Assembly (NCBI RefSeq): GCF_016598575.1
Contig: NZ_CP066801.1
Location: 4,816,501-4,880,500, forward strand
DNA length: 64,000 bases
Direction of reading: 5' to 3'
Source: Streptomyces sp. HSG2
GTDB taxonomy: Bacteria > Actinomycetota > Actinomycetes > Streptomycetales > Streptomycetaceae
Below are positions 1-8,219 of this stretch, one piece after another (position 1 is the stretch's first letter; the number at the start of each line of letters is the position of its first letter). A model generated the notes under the pieces. That model was not told the origin of the DNA. It worked only from the letters and a program-made list of their open reading frames with translations, and searched no databases. Both the position numbers and the translations under genes were made by a program.

Positions 1-20
1 GACCGCGACCGCGCGCCGCC

Positions 21-1445
21 TCAGAGCCGCGCCGACCGCCCCGAGCCGTCCTGGGAACGGACCTCGACGACCGGCAGCAACCTGCGCAGGGCGGCGTTCT
101 CCGCCGGATCGAGCAGGGCGTGCTGGACACAGGCCGGGACGAGGGTGCCGTCCGAGGGATGGGCCATCGTGTAGTGACAGGCCGCCAGTCGCTCCTGGGC
201 CTCACGGATGTGGGGCGGCCTCGCCCGCTCCCCACGCCGGGTCGCCGCCCAGGCCTCGGCGACGACGTCCGCGTCCATGAACTGGTGCATCACGAAGGTC
301 ACCGGCCGGACGCGCATCCGGTGACGACACAACCGGCCGACGCCGACCCGGCGTACGGCGCGGACCAGCCACCCCAGCGCCGTCACGACCGTCGAGGGGT
401 GCCGGGCCACCACCCGCAGAATCCGGGCGACGAGCAGGGCCGGCGGCGTGCCGGTGAAGGTCGTCCGGCCGAAGTACCGGAAGAACGCGTCCCTGACGCC
501 CAGGTCGCGTGGGTCGTCGCCGTCGAGGACCGGGTACCACCGCCCGCCCACGAAGAAGCCGTAGGCCGTGCGGTTGCAGCGCACGTCCCCGTGCTCCAGT
601 ACCCGGTGGTCGAGACGCGCGCCGGCCCCGCGCTCGATCTCCGCCCACACCGCGTCCGGCGTGGCCTCGCGGAACCGCTGCCGCCACCGGCGTTCGTCGC
701 CGAGGAAGGCCGCGGGTTGGAAGGAGAACATCCGGTAGCCCATGGCGTGGCAGTCACGGATCACCCCGGCGATCTCGTCGAGGTTCCCGGGTGTCACGGT
801 CATGTTGTGGGCGAGGAAGAACCGCACGCCGTGCTCCTTCCGGAGCCGGTGGAACATGGCGGCGAATCTCTCGCGGTACGGGTTGAGGGAGCGCTCGTCC
901 GGGGGCCGTTCGATGCCGCGCCGACCGTACATGAACCTGTCGAAGTGGGCGGCGAAGGAAAGCCTCCGGAACCGGGGGACCCCGTCGTGGTCGAGGGCGA
1001 GGCGGGAGAGGTACTCGGCGTCGAAGTCACCGTGGGTGAAGCTCATCGGCTCCCGACCGTGGTCGCGCATGATCCGCAGGGCCGCCGCGTGGTCGTCCGG
1101 GGCGAGCAGGCTCACCTCCCCGCCGATGAGTTGGGCGTGCGCGCGAGGGCCCCGCGAGGCTCTCAGCACGCCCAGCTGGGCGGCCACCTGCTCTCGCGTG
1201 TGAGGGCCGTCGACGCGCACCCGGTTGGCGTCGCGCGAGTGGTAGCAGGGAGCGCACTTGAGGTCGCACTTGGGGAAGACGCCGTGGGTTCCCTCACAAC
1301 CGACCCCGTGACGCCCGAGGACCTGCCCGGGAGTCCTGGCCGTCTCGGGTAGCTCGGCCCACCGGCGCTCCATGGCCTCGGCGAACTCGACGTCGTACGG
1401 GCGGGTGGCTCGTTCCAGTGCGCGCAGGGCGCGGCCGATGCGCAT
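21..1445 (-). CDS. Radical SAM protein
   Basis: A 474-residue radical SAM enzyme of unknown substrate. The cluster motif is visible as C60-x3-C64-x2-C67, the arrangement that binds the [4Fe-4S] cluster which cleaves S-adenosylmethionine; another Cys lies at residue 50. Further on, segments such as AHAQLIGGEVSLL and RFFLAHNMTVTP fit strands of the TIM-barrel core. Reading could begin further upstream, but the chosen ATG has AGGAGG nine bases before it and the upstream 28 residues are Arg/Pro-rich and unlike a protein. It follows, in the same direction, a flavoprotein and a CDP-alcohol phosphatidyltransferase, with gaps of 163 and 245 bases, so co-expression is possible but tight coupling is not shown. 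The family assignment is firm; the reaction is not known to me. Confidence 0.85.
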   Translation of the reverse strand: MRIGRALRALERATRPYDVEFAEAMERRWAELPETARTPGQVLGRHGVGCEGTHGVFPKCDLKCAPCYHSRDANRVRVDGPHTREQVAAQLGVLRASRGPRAHAQLIGGEVSLLAPDDHAAALRIMRDHGREPMSFTHGDFDAEYLSRLALDHDGVPRFRRLSFAAHFDRFMYGRRGIERPPDERSLNPYRERFAAMFHRLRKEHGVRFFLAHNMTVTPGNLDEIAGVIRDCHAMGYRMFSFQPAAFLGDERRWRQRFREATPDAVWAEIERGAGARLDHRVLEHGDVRCNRTAYGFFVGGRWYPVLDGDDPRDLGVRDAFFRYFGRTTFTGTPPALLVARILRVVARHPSTVVTALGWLVRAVRRVGVGRLCRHRMRVRPVTFVMHQFMDADVVAEAWAATRRGERARPPHIREAQERLAACHYTMAHPSDGTLVPACVQHALLDPAENAALRRLLPVVEVRSQDGSGRSARL

Positions 1446-1608
1446 CGGGGCGTTCCTCCTCGGACGGAAGCGGATGGGACGGGCCCCGGACCCGGAGCGC
1501 CCGGCGAGGCGCACTCCCCCCGGGCCCACGACGCGGGGCGCGGGCGTCGTCGCGGACGCTCGCGGGGAAGGCGCCCCGAGCGACGCCGGATCCCGGGGAC
1601 CGGCCCCG

Positions 1609-3018
1609 TCACCGGAACACCCGTGCGCGCGCCCTCAACAGGGAGCCGACGAGCCCCCTGCCGCGATCCAGCCTGCGGTGCACGTCGGCGAGCGCGGCGT
1701 GCCAGGGACCGTCGGCGTAGGTGGGGTACGGGTGGGTGGTGCGTGCGTACTCCGAGGGGGTCCACCCCAGGCGCACCGCCGCGGCCAGGTGTCCGATGGT
1801 CTCGCCGGCCCTCGGCGCCACCACCGTCGCCCCGACGATCCGCCCGCGTGGCCCCAGCACCAGCGTGGTGAAGCCCTCGGTCCGGCCGTCGGCGACCGCG
1901 CGGTCGACCCGGTCGTTCGCCAGGGTGTGGACGCGCGTGGTGCCGCCGTACCGCTCCCGGGCGGCCGTCGTGGTCAGACCCACCCTCGCGATCTCGGGGT
2001 CGGTGTAGGTCACGTGGGGGACCGCGCGGTAGTCGATGGGCCGGCGCGCCCCGAGCAGCGCGTCGGCCGCGGCGGCGGCGCCCTGCGTACCACCCAGATG
2101 AGTGAACGCCGAGCGGCCGGTGACGTCTCCGGCGGCGTAGATCCGATGGTTGGTGGTGCGAAGTCTCCCGTCGGTCCGCACGGCGCCGCCGGCGGACCGT
2201 GCCACGCCCGCCGCCGACGTGCCCAGCCCCCGGGTGGCCGCGCGGCGACCCGTCACGGCCAGCAACGCGTCGTAGGGCAGAGGGCCGTCGGGTCCGAGGA
2301 CCGTGCCGGAGTCGACCCGTTCGGCGCGGTGGCCGGTGCGCACGGTGACCCCCTCGCCTTCGAGCCGGGCCCGCAGTACCCGGGAGGCCTCCGGTTCCTC
2401 ACCGGGGATCAGGCGTTCCTCGGCCTCCAGGATCGTGACCCGTGAGCCGAGGCGGGAGAACGCCTGCCCCAGCTCGCAGCCGACCGCGCCGCCCCCCATC
2501 ACCACCAACCGGTCCGGCAGTTCCGTCAGATCCCAGACGGTGTCGCTCGTCAGCGGCCGGGACTCGGCCAGACCCGGGACCGGCGCGAGGTCGGGGGAGG
2601 ACCCGGTGGCGATCACCGCGTACCGGAAGGAGACCTCCCGTCCGGCCACAGTCAGGGAACGTGGACCGGTGAAGGCGGCCGTGCCGTGCTCCACCTCGAC
2701 CCCGTGGGACGCGAGCGTCTCGGCGGAGTCGTGCGGCTCGATCGCCCGCACGGCCCGTGTGACCTCACGCATGACCGCCGTCAGGTCGGCGGCCCCGGCG
2801 ACGGGGGCGAACCCGTACACCTCGGCGCGCCGGGCCGCCCGGACCTCCGCGGCCACGCTCAACAGCGCCTTGCTGGGCACGCAGCCGGTCCACAGGCAGT
2901 CCCCACCGAGGCGGTCGCGTTCCACCAGAAGGGCGCGTGCGCCGAAGCGGCCCGCCGTGCGGGCGGCGGTCAGGCCGGCGCTTCCTCCGCCGACGACCAC
3001 CAGGTCGTACCCATTCAA
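1609..3018 (-). CDS. Pyridine nucleotide-disulfide oxidoreductase (mercuric reductase-like FAD enzyme)
   Basis: A 469-residue cytoplasmic class I flavoprotein disulfide reductase. The N-terminal FAD-binding motif GGGSAG is at residues 10-15, the redox Cys pair is C41-x4-C46 in GGDCLWTGCVPSK, a second dinucleotide fold starts at VVMGGGAVGCELG, and the GD box that contacts FAD reads YAAGDVTG. The C-terminus ends its dimer domain with HPYPT where lipoamide dehydrogenase has HxHPT, so the usual catalytic His is replaced by Tyr, as in mercuric-reductase-like relatives. The start is TTG, chosen because GGGAGG lies eight bases upstream and the protein then begins directly at the Rossmann strand; no in-frame ATG is near. 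Substrate unknown. It lies between the radical SAM gene and the phosphatidyltransferase gene on the same strand. Confidence 0.88.
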   Translation of the reverse strand: MNGYDLVVVGGGSAGLTAARTAGRFGARALLVERDRLGGDCLWTGCVPSKALLSVAAEVRAARRAEVYGFAPVAGAADLTAVMREVTRAVRAIEPHDSAETLASHGVEVEHGTAAFTGPRSLTVAGREVSFRYAVIATGSSPDLAPVPGLAESRPLTSDTVWDLTELPDRLVVMGGGAVGCELGQAFSRLGSRVTILEAEERLIPGEEPEASRVLRARLEGEGVTVRTGHRAERVDSGTVLGPDGPLPYDALLAVTGRRAATRGLGTSAAGVARSAGGAVRTDGRLRTTNHRIYAAGDVTGRSAFTHLGGTQGAAAAADALLGARRPIDYRAVPHVTYTDPEIARVGLTTTAARERYGGTTRVHTLANDRVDRAVADGRTEGFTTLVLGPRGRIVGATVVAPRAGETIGHLAAAVRLGWTPSEYARTTHPYPTYADGPWHAALADVHRRLDRGRGLVGSLLRARARVFR

Positions 3019-3263
3019 CGGGGTTGCCTCCCAGCTGTTGGTGGTCGCACGAGAACGGAACGGGGGACAGGGTGAACCCTCCCACGGGCCGACTCTCCTC
3101 GCCGTCCGCCCGTGATCCCGTGTCTGCCCGCGACCGGGTCGCGACCACCCGCGGCCACCGCTCCCTGACGACCCGCGTTCCCCCGACACAGGGGTGGATC
3201 CGCGCGGTGTCGTGACGTCGGGGTGGCCGAGCGCCTCACGGTCGTCGCCACCGTGTGGCCCGG

Positions 3264-3881
3264 TCAGCGCAGCCGCCGGTATCCGGTCGCGACGCGGTGG
3301 GCGGCGGTCACGCCCACCGCCCCGGCCCAGAACCAGGCGATGCCGTGCGCGTGAGCCGGGAACACGCACCAGAGCAGGTGCACGAGAACGGTCTCGGTGC
3401 CCTCGGCCAGGCCGCCCAGGAAGCTCAGCGAGCGCCCCCGGGACAGATCGTCGTCGGGCACGCGGCCGGTGCGTTCGGCGATCGAGGAGAAGGCGAGGAA
3501 GACGGTGCCGTTGACGTAGTAGGCGAGCAGGACGAGCAGGAACGGCAAGGCCGGACCGCCCACGCCGACGGCGACGCCCACGACGAAGGAGCCGTAGACC
3601 AGGAAGTCGGCGCTGATGTCGAGAAAGCCTCCCGCGCCGCTGTCTTCGGCCGTACCCCTGCGGCGCGCCAGCGGCCCGTCCAGGCCGTCGGCGAGTCGGG
3701 AGAGCACCCACAGCGCGGCGGCGGTCGCCCACCAACCCACCGCGGCGAGCCCGGCGGCGGCCACCCCGGTCAGCGCACCGACCACGGTCAGACCGGCGGG
3801 GGTGATCCCCGGGCGGTCCAGGATCGAGGCGGCGCGCGCCAACGGGCCGCTCAGCGCCTGTCTCACTCGCACGTCCAGCAT
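3264..3881 (-). CDS. CDP-alcohol phosphatidyltransferase family protein
   Basis: A 205-residue integral membrane enzyme of the family that transfers a phosphatidyl or similar group from a CDP-alcohol to a second alcohol. The family motif is readable as D68-G69-x2-A72-R73 followed by G84-x3-D88-x3-D92, the four-Asp metal site; the middle spacer is slightly longer than the consensus. About six hydrophobic helices are visible. The internal ATG giving MLDVRVRQ is preferred over one nine codons upstream because GGAGGG lies just before it. It is divergent from the YnjB-type lipoprotein gene. E. coli YnjF is a protein of the same family and similar length that sits beside ynjBCD, so the pairing with this importer looks conserved across phyla. 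Lipid product unknown. Confidence 0.85.
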   Translation of the reverse strand: MLDVRVRQALSGPLARAASILDRPGITPAGLTVVGALTGVAAAGLAAVGWWATAAALWVLSRLADGLDGPLARRRGTAEDSGAGGFLDISADFLVYGSFVVGVAVGVGGPALPFLLVLLAYYVNGTVFLAFSSIAERTGRVPDDDLSRGRSLSFLGGLAEGTETVLVHLLWCVFPAHAHGIAWFWAGAVGVTAAHRVATGYRRLR

Positions 3882-4033
3882 CGTTCGCTCCCTCCACCAC
3901 TCCGGCACCGTACCGGCGGGCGGGCGAGGAGGACCGTGTGCCCCACGTCGAACCCTCTTTCCCCGGAGGGATGTTCACGCGACCCGGTGGAGGGGAAGCG
4001 ACATCCGAGTAGCCGGCCGAAGGAGCGGGACGC

Positions 4034-5305
4034 ATGCGGACACGGACACGGACGCGGCACGGCGGGAGGCTCGCTCACCCCACCACCAGGTCCCTGGTCG
4101 CGGGCGTCGCGGCGGTCGTCCTGGCGACCGGAGCCTGCTCCGCCCCCGGCACCGCCTCGCCGCCGGAGAAGGACTGGGACCTGCTGCGCGAAGCGGCGAG
4201 AGGCCAGAGCGTCAACCTCTTCATGTACGGCGGCGACCGCGGTGCCAACGCCCACGTGGACGACGAGGTCGTCCCGGCCGCGAGGGCGTTGGGCATCACC
4301 GTCGAACGCGTCCCCGTGGCCGACACCCAGGACGCCGTGCAGAAGATCCTCGGCGACCAGCGGGCCGGCAAGGACAGCGGCGGGGCGGTGGACCTGGTCT
4401 GGGTGAACGGGGAGAACTTCCGCGCGGGCAAGGAGGCGGACGCGTGGCTGTGCGGCTACACCCCACTGATGCCGAACCGGAAGTACCTCGACCCCGACGA
4501 CCCGACGCTCGCCCGTGACTTCGGCATCGATATCGACGACTGCGAAACCCCCTGGAGCCGCGCCCGGTTCGCGTTCGTCCACGACTCGGCCAGGCTCCCC
4601 GAGCCTCCCCGCACCACCGCCGAGCTGCTGGAGTGGATCGAGACGAACCCGGGGCGCTTCACCTATCCCGCTCCGCCGGACTTCACCGGGTCGGCCTTCG
4701 TCCGGCACATGTTCCTGACCTCCCTCCCCGAGGGGACCCGCACTCCGCCCGCCTTCGGAGAGCAGGCCTACGAAGTGCTCACGCCGCCCTTGTGGCGGCG
4801 ACTGAACGCGCTCACCCCCTCGCTCTGGCGCGGGGGGACCACCTATCCCAGGGACCGGGCGGCACTCGACGAACTGTTCGCCGACGGTGAGGTCGACATG
4901 ACCATGACCTACAACCCGGCCGAGGTGCCGGCGCTCGTGGAACGGGGCGTGTTTCCCCCGGAAACCAGGGTCTTCGTGCCCGAGGAGGGATCTCTCGGCA
5001 ACACCAGCCACCTCGCCGTCCCCAAGAACGCCGCCCACCGCGAGGCGGCGCTGGTGCTGTCGGACCTGATGCTCTCGCCCGAACTCCAGTACGCGAAGGC
5101 GCGACCCGGAGGCTGGGGCGCGTACACGGTCCTGGACCGGGACCGGCTGCCCGAGCCCTGGAAGCGGAGGTTCGCCTCCCTGACCACCCCGGAGACCACC
5201 ATCCCGGCCGAGGACCTCTCCGTCGGCGCCCTCCCGGAGCCGGGCGGCGACTGGGTGACGCCCCTGGACAAGGGATGGAAACGAGAAGTCGCCGGCGCCT
5301 CGTGA
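4034..5305 (+). CDS. YnjB-like ABC transporter substrate-binding lipoprotein
   Basis: A 423-residue extracellular solute-binding protein. It starts with a basic N-region, a hydrophobic core and a lipobox-like ATGAC around residue 37, so it should be lipid-anchored outside the membrane. The stretch VDLVWVNGENFRAGKEADAW is characteristic of the YnjB family, distant relatives of iron, thiamine and polyamine binders. AAGGAG precedes the ATG by about ten bases. It is the first gene of an operon whose following genes overlap it and each other, giving two permeases and an ATPase. The transported compound is unknown for the E. coli homologue as far as I recall. Confidence 0.88.
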   Translation: MRTRTRTRHGGRLAHPTTRSLVAGVAAVVLATGACSAPGTASPPEKDWDLLREAARGQSVNLFMYGGDRGANAHVDDEVVPAARALGITVERVPVADTQDAVQKILGDQRAGKDSGGAVDLVWVNGENFRAGKEADAWLCGYTPLMPNRKYLDPDDPTLARDFGIDIDDCETPWSRARFAFVHDSARLPEPPRTTAELLEWIETNPGRFTYPAPPDFTGSAFVRHMFLTSLPEGTRTPPAFGEQAYEVLTPPLWRRLNALTPSLWRGGTTYPRDRAALDELFADGEVDMTMTYNPAEVPALVERGVFPPETRVFVPEEGSLGNTSHLAVPKNAAHREAALVLSDLMLSPELQYAKARPGGWGAYTVLDRDRLPEPWKRRFASLTTPETTIPAEDLSVGALPEPGGDWVTPLDKGWKREVAGAS

Positions 5306-6174
5306 AGCGCTTCGCCCCCTCTCCCGGCCGGCGGGGCCTGCTCCTGACCGCTCCGGCGCTCGCCGTCGTCGCCGCCGCCGTCGCCGCGCTGCTGTCGGCC
5401 GCGCGCGGCGGCCTCACCGACGACCTCGGGCACGGCTGGTCACTCTCCGCCTACACCGACCTACGACACCGTCCGGCGCTCCTCGAAGCCCTCCTCCTCA
5501 GCCTGCGGATCGCCACGCTGAGCACCCTGGCGTCGGCCGTGCTCGCCCTGGCCGCCGTGACCGCGGCGGGAGCCACACGCCGAGGGCGGGTCCTCCTGGA
5601 CATCACCGCCCGTGCCACGCTCGCCGTCCCGCACCTGCTCGCCGCCGCCGCGTTCGGGACACTGCTCGCCGGGTCGGGGCTCCTCTCCCGCCTCGCCCAC
5701 GCCACCGGCCTGAGCGACGGACCGGCGGACTTCCCCGCGTTCGTCGGTGCTCCCACGCCCACCGCCGTGCTCCTCGCCTACGCCTGGAAGGAGACCCCCT
5801 TCGTCGTCGTCATGCTCCTCGCGGCGTACACCCCGGCCGTGCGCGACCTGGAGGACGCGGCGCGAACCCTGGGCGCCGGGCGGTCGAGCCGGTTGCGTCA
5901 CGTCACCCTGCCGCTGCTCGCCCCGGCTCTCACCGAGGCGTGTCTGCTGGTCTTCGCCTTCACCTTCGCCGCCTACGAGGTACCGGCGCTGCTCGGGGCC
6001 ACCTCGCCCCGCGCTCTCCCGGTGGAAGCCGTGGACGCCTACCGGTCGATCGAAGCGGGCGACCGCCCGACCGCCCTCGCCCTGGCCACGGTGATCGGGC
6101 TGGTGGTCGCCCTGGCGGCGAGCGCCGCCGCGGTCGTCTCACGTCGGTTGCCGCGAGCCGGGGGGCCGCGTTGA
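5275..6174 (+). CDS. ABC transporter permease 1 (YnjC N-terminal half-like)
   Basis: A binding-protein-dependent transport permease of about 299 residues with six or so hydrophobic segments. The cytoplasmic EAA-type loop that docks to the ATPase is visible as DLEDAARTLGAGRSSRLRHV near residue 200. The start is uncertain: the ATG given overlaps the previous gene by 31 bases, while a GTG at 5302 would give the four-base GTGA overlap that is typical here and would remove nine residues. In E. coli YnjC both permease domains are one polypeptide; here they are two adjacent genes. Confidence 0.85.
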   Translation: METRSRRRLVKRFAPSPGRRGLLLTAPALAVVAAAVAALLSAARGGLTDDLGHGWSLSAYTDLRHRPALLEALLLSLRIATLSTLASAVLALAAVTAAGATRRGRVLLDITARATLAVPHLLAAAAFGTLLAGSGLLSRLAHATGLSDGPADFPAFVGAPTPTAVLLAYAWKETPFVVVMLLAAYTPAVRDLEDAARTLGAGRSSRLRHVTLPLLAPALTEACLLVFAFTFAAYEVPALLGATSPRALPVEAVDAYRSIEAGDRPTALALATVIGLVVALAASAAAVVSRRLPRAGGPR

Positions 6175-7010
6175 GCCGGCTCCTCGGCGCGGTGGGTTTC
6201 GCCGCCGCGGCCGTGTGGACCGCGGCGCCCCTCCTGCCCCTGCTGCTCTGGGCGTTCGCGGGTCGGTGGGTGTACCCGGCGCTCCTGCCCCAGGAGATCT
6301 CGGCGCGGGAGTGGAGCCGCGTCGCCGACCCCGAGGCACCGGTGATCACCGCGTTGGGCACATCCCTGGGCCTCGCGCTGACCACCGCCGCGGGCGCCAC
6401 CCTTCTGGGCGCCCTGGCCGCCCGGGGGCTCGTCCTGCACCGGCCACCCGCTTCGGACGCGATACGGCTCGCGCTGCTCGCCCCGGTCCTGGTGCCGCCG
6501 TTCGCCCTGGCGGTCGGCGTCCAGGAGGTGTTCGTCAGGGTCGGGCTCTCCGACCACCTCGCCGGGGTCGCGCTCGTCCACCTGGTGCCCGCCCTTCCCT
6601 ACGCGGTCCTCGTCCTGCTCGGCGCCCACGCCACCTACGACCCCCGAGAGGAGCAGGCGGTCAGGACGCTCGGCGCCTCGCGGGCGGCCGTCCTCCGCCA
6701 CGTCACCCTGCCCGCCCTCGCCCCGGCGCTGACGGCGGCGGCGACTCTGGCGTTCCTGGTCTCGTGGAGCGAGTACCTGATGACCGTGTTGGTCGGCGGG
6801 GGCGTCGTCACCACCCTGCCCCTCCTGCTCTTCTCCACCGCCGCCGGCAGCGGCAACCGGACCGCGACCGCCGTCCTCGGACTCCTCGTCGTCGTCCCGC
6901 CTGTCCTGCTCTTCACCGGGGCCTCGGCGCTGCTCCGCCGACACCGGACGCTCCGCGTCGCCTCCGGTCCCGGACCGACGCCGTCGCCGCCCGAAGGCAC
7001 CAGCGGATGA
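6171..7010 (+). CDS. ABC transporter permease 2 (YnjC C-terminal half-like)
   Basis: The second membrane subunit of the importer, 279 residues from a TTG that overlaps the stop of the preceding permease (TTGA). No better start exists near the first transmembrane helix. The EAA loop reads REEQAVRTLGASRAAVLRHV around residue 160, and the C-terminus is a Pro/Arg tail. With the neighbouring permease it should form the heterodimeric channel energised by the ATPase encoded next. Confidence 0.85.
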   Translation: MSRLLGAVGFAAAAVWTAAPLLPLLLWAFAGRWVYPALLPQEISAREWSRVADPEAPVITALGTSLGLALTTAAGATLLGALAARGLVLHRPPASDAIRLALLAPVLVPPFALAVGVQEVFVRVGLSDHLAGVALVHLVPALPYAVLVLLGAHATYDPREEQAVRTLGASRAAVLRHVTLPALAPALTAAATLAFLVSWSEYLMTVLVGGGVVTTLPLLLFSTAAGSGNRTATAVLGLLVVVPPVLLFTGASALLRRHRTLRVASGPGPTPSPPEGTSG

Positions 7011-8083
7011 CGCCCCCACCTCCGGACCGTCCCGCCGGCCTCCGCCTGGAGGGTGTGACGGCCGTCTACCGCGACCACCCGAATCCGGTGCTGGACGGTC
7101 TCGATCTCGCCGCCGACGACGGGCGACTGCTGGCGTTGCTGGGCCCCTCCGGATGCGGCAAGACGACCGTCGTCCGCGTCGCCTCCGGCCTCCTCGCACC
7201 CGCCCGCGGCACGGTCCGCCTCCGCGGCGCCGACGTGACCCGAATCCCACCGGAACGTCGTGGCGTCGCCGTGGTCTTCCAGCGACCGATGCTCCTTCCC
7301 CACCGCACGGCGCTCGACAACGTGGCGCTGCCTCTCCGGTTGCGCGGTCGGTCGCGTCGAGCGGCCCGCGCGGGTGCCCTGGTCCACCTGGATCGGGTCG
7401 GCCTGGCACCCCTCGCCGACCGACACCCCCGCCGGCTCTCCGGCGGGCAGGCCCAACGCGTGGCCCTCGCCCGCGCCCTGGCGGCCGAACCGGCCGTGCT
7501 GCTCCTGGACGAACCCTTCAGCGCACTCGACCGGGAGTTGCGACACGCCATGGGCGACCTGCTCGTCGCGGTCCAGCGCGAACTGGGGGTGACGACCCTT
7601 CTGGTCACCCACGATCAGACGGAGGCCGCCGCCGTCGCCGACGATGTCGCCCTGCTCGACGCCGGCGCGATCCTCCAACAGGCCCCGCCCACCGAACTGT
7701 ACGCCCACCCCGTCTCAGTGGCGGTGGCCCGGTTCCTGGGCTGTGCCACGGCGCTCCCCGGGCACGTCACATCCGGAGGGCGCTTCGCGTGCCCGCTGGG
7801 GGAACTCGCCCTGCCCGATTCCGTCACCCATCGTGGCCCCGGGCATCTCGTGATCCGGCCGGAGGTCGTCTCACTCGGCACCGGGCCGGAGACGGTGACC
7901 GGCGTGGTCCTGGGCCTCCGGCCGGAGGGCGCCTTCACCGCCCTCACGGCCGCCACGGCCGCCGGAACCGTCCACGCGCTGCTCCCACCGGGCGCGCGGC
8001 CCGCCCCGGGGGAGCGGGTCGGGCTCCACCTGCCGCTCGCGCGGCGCTGGGTGGTCCCTCGTGCCTCCGGCGAACCCGTCTGA
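7007..8083 (+). CDS. ABC transporter ATP-binding protein (YnjD-like)
   Basis: A 358-residue nucleotide-binding subunit. Walker A is GPSGCGKTT, the Q-loop is VVFQRPM, the signature is LSGGQAQR, Walker B is VLLLDEPF and the switch is VTHDQ, so all motifs needed for ATPase activity are present. The last hundred residues form a TOBE-like regulatory domain as in polyamine and sulfate importers. The ATG overlaps the stop of the preceding permease (ATGA), making translational coupling likely. It is the last gene of the four-gene operon beginning at 4034. Confidence 0.92.
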   Translation: MTPPPPDRPAGLRLEGVTAVYRDHPNPVLDGLDLAADDGRLLALLGPSGCGKTTVVRVASGLLAPARGTVRLRGADVTRIPPERRGVAVVFQRPMLLPHRTALDNVALPLRLRGRSRRAARAGALVHLDRVGLAPLADRHPRRLSGGQAQRVALARALAAEPAVLLLDEPFSALDRELRHAMGDLLVAVQRELGVTTLLVTHDQTEAAAVADDVALLDAGAILQQAPPTELYAHPVSVAVARFLGCATALPGHVTSGGRFACPLGELALPDSVTHRGPGHLVIRPEVVSLGTGPETVTGVVLGLRPEGAFTALTAATAAGTVHALLPPGARPAPGERVGLHLPLARRWVVPRASGEPV

Positions 8084-8219
8084 ATCCCCGACATCTCCTC
8101 CGAAGGCCCTGGGCCCCGCTGTCGGGAGACTCTACCGCCCCGCGAACACACAGCGTGATGGCGGCAGGAAGCCCGCGGAAGTCAGGCGCGGACGGGCGCC
8201 CGGCCGTGGCTTCGGGAGG

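Noticed and set aside
3882-4033. Metabolite riboswitch in the leader of the YnjB-type operon
   Set aside because: The 150-base region shows G-rich and C-rich tracts but none of the conserved cores of thiamine, cobalamin or other riboswitches that I can recognise.
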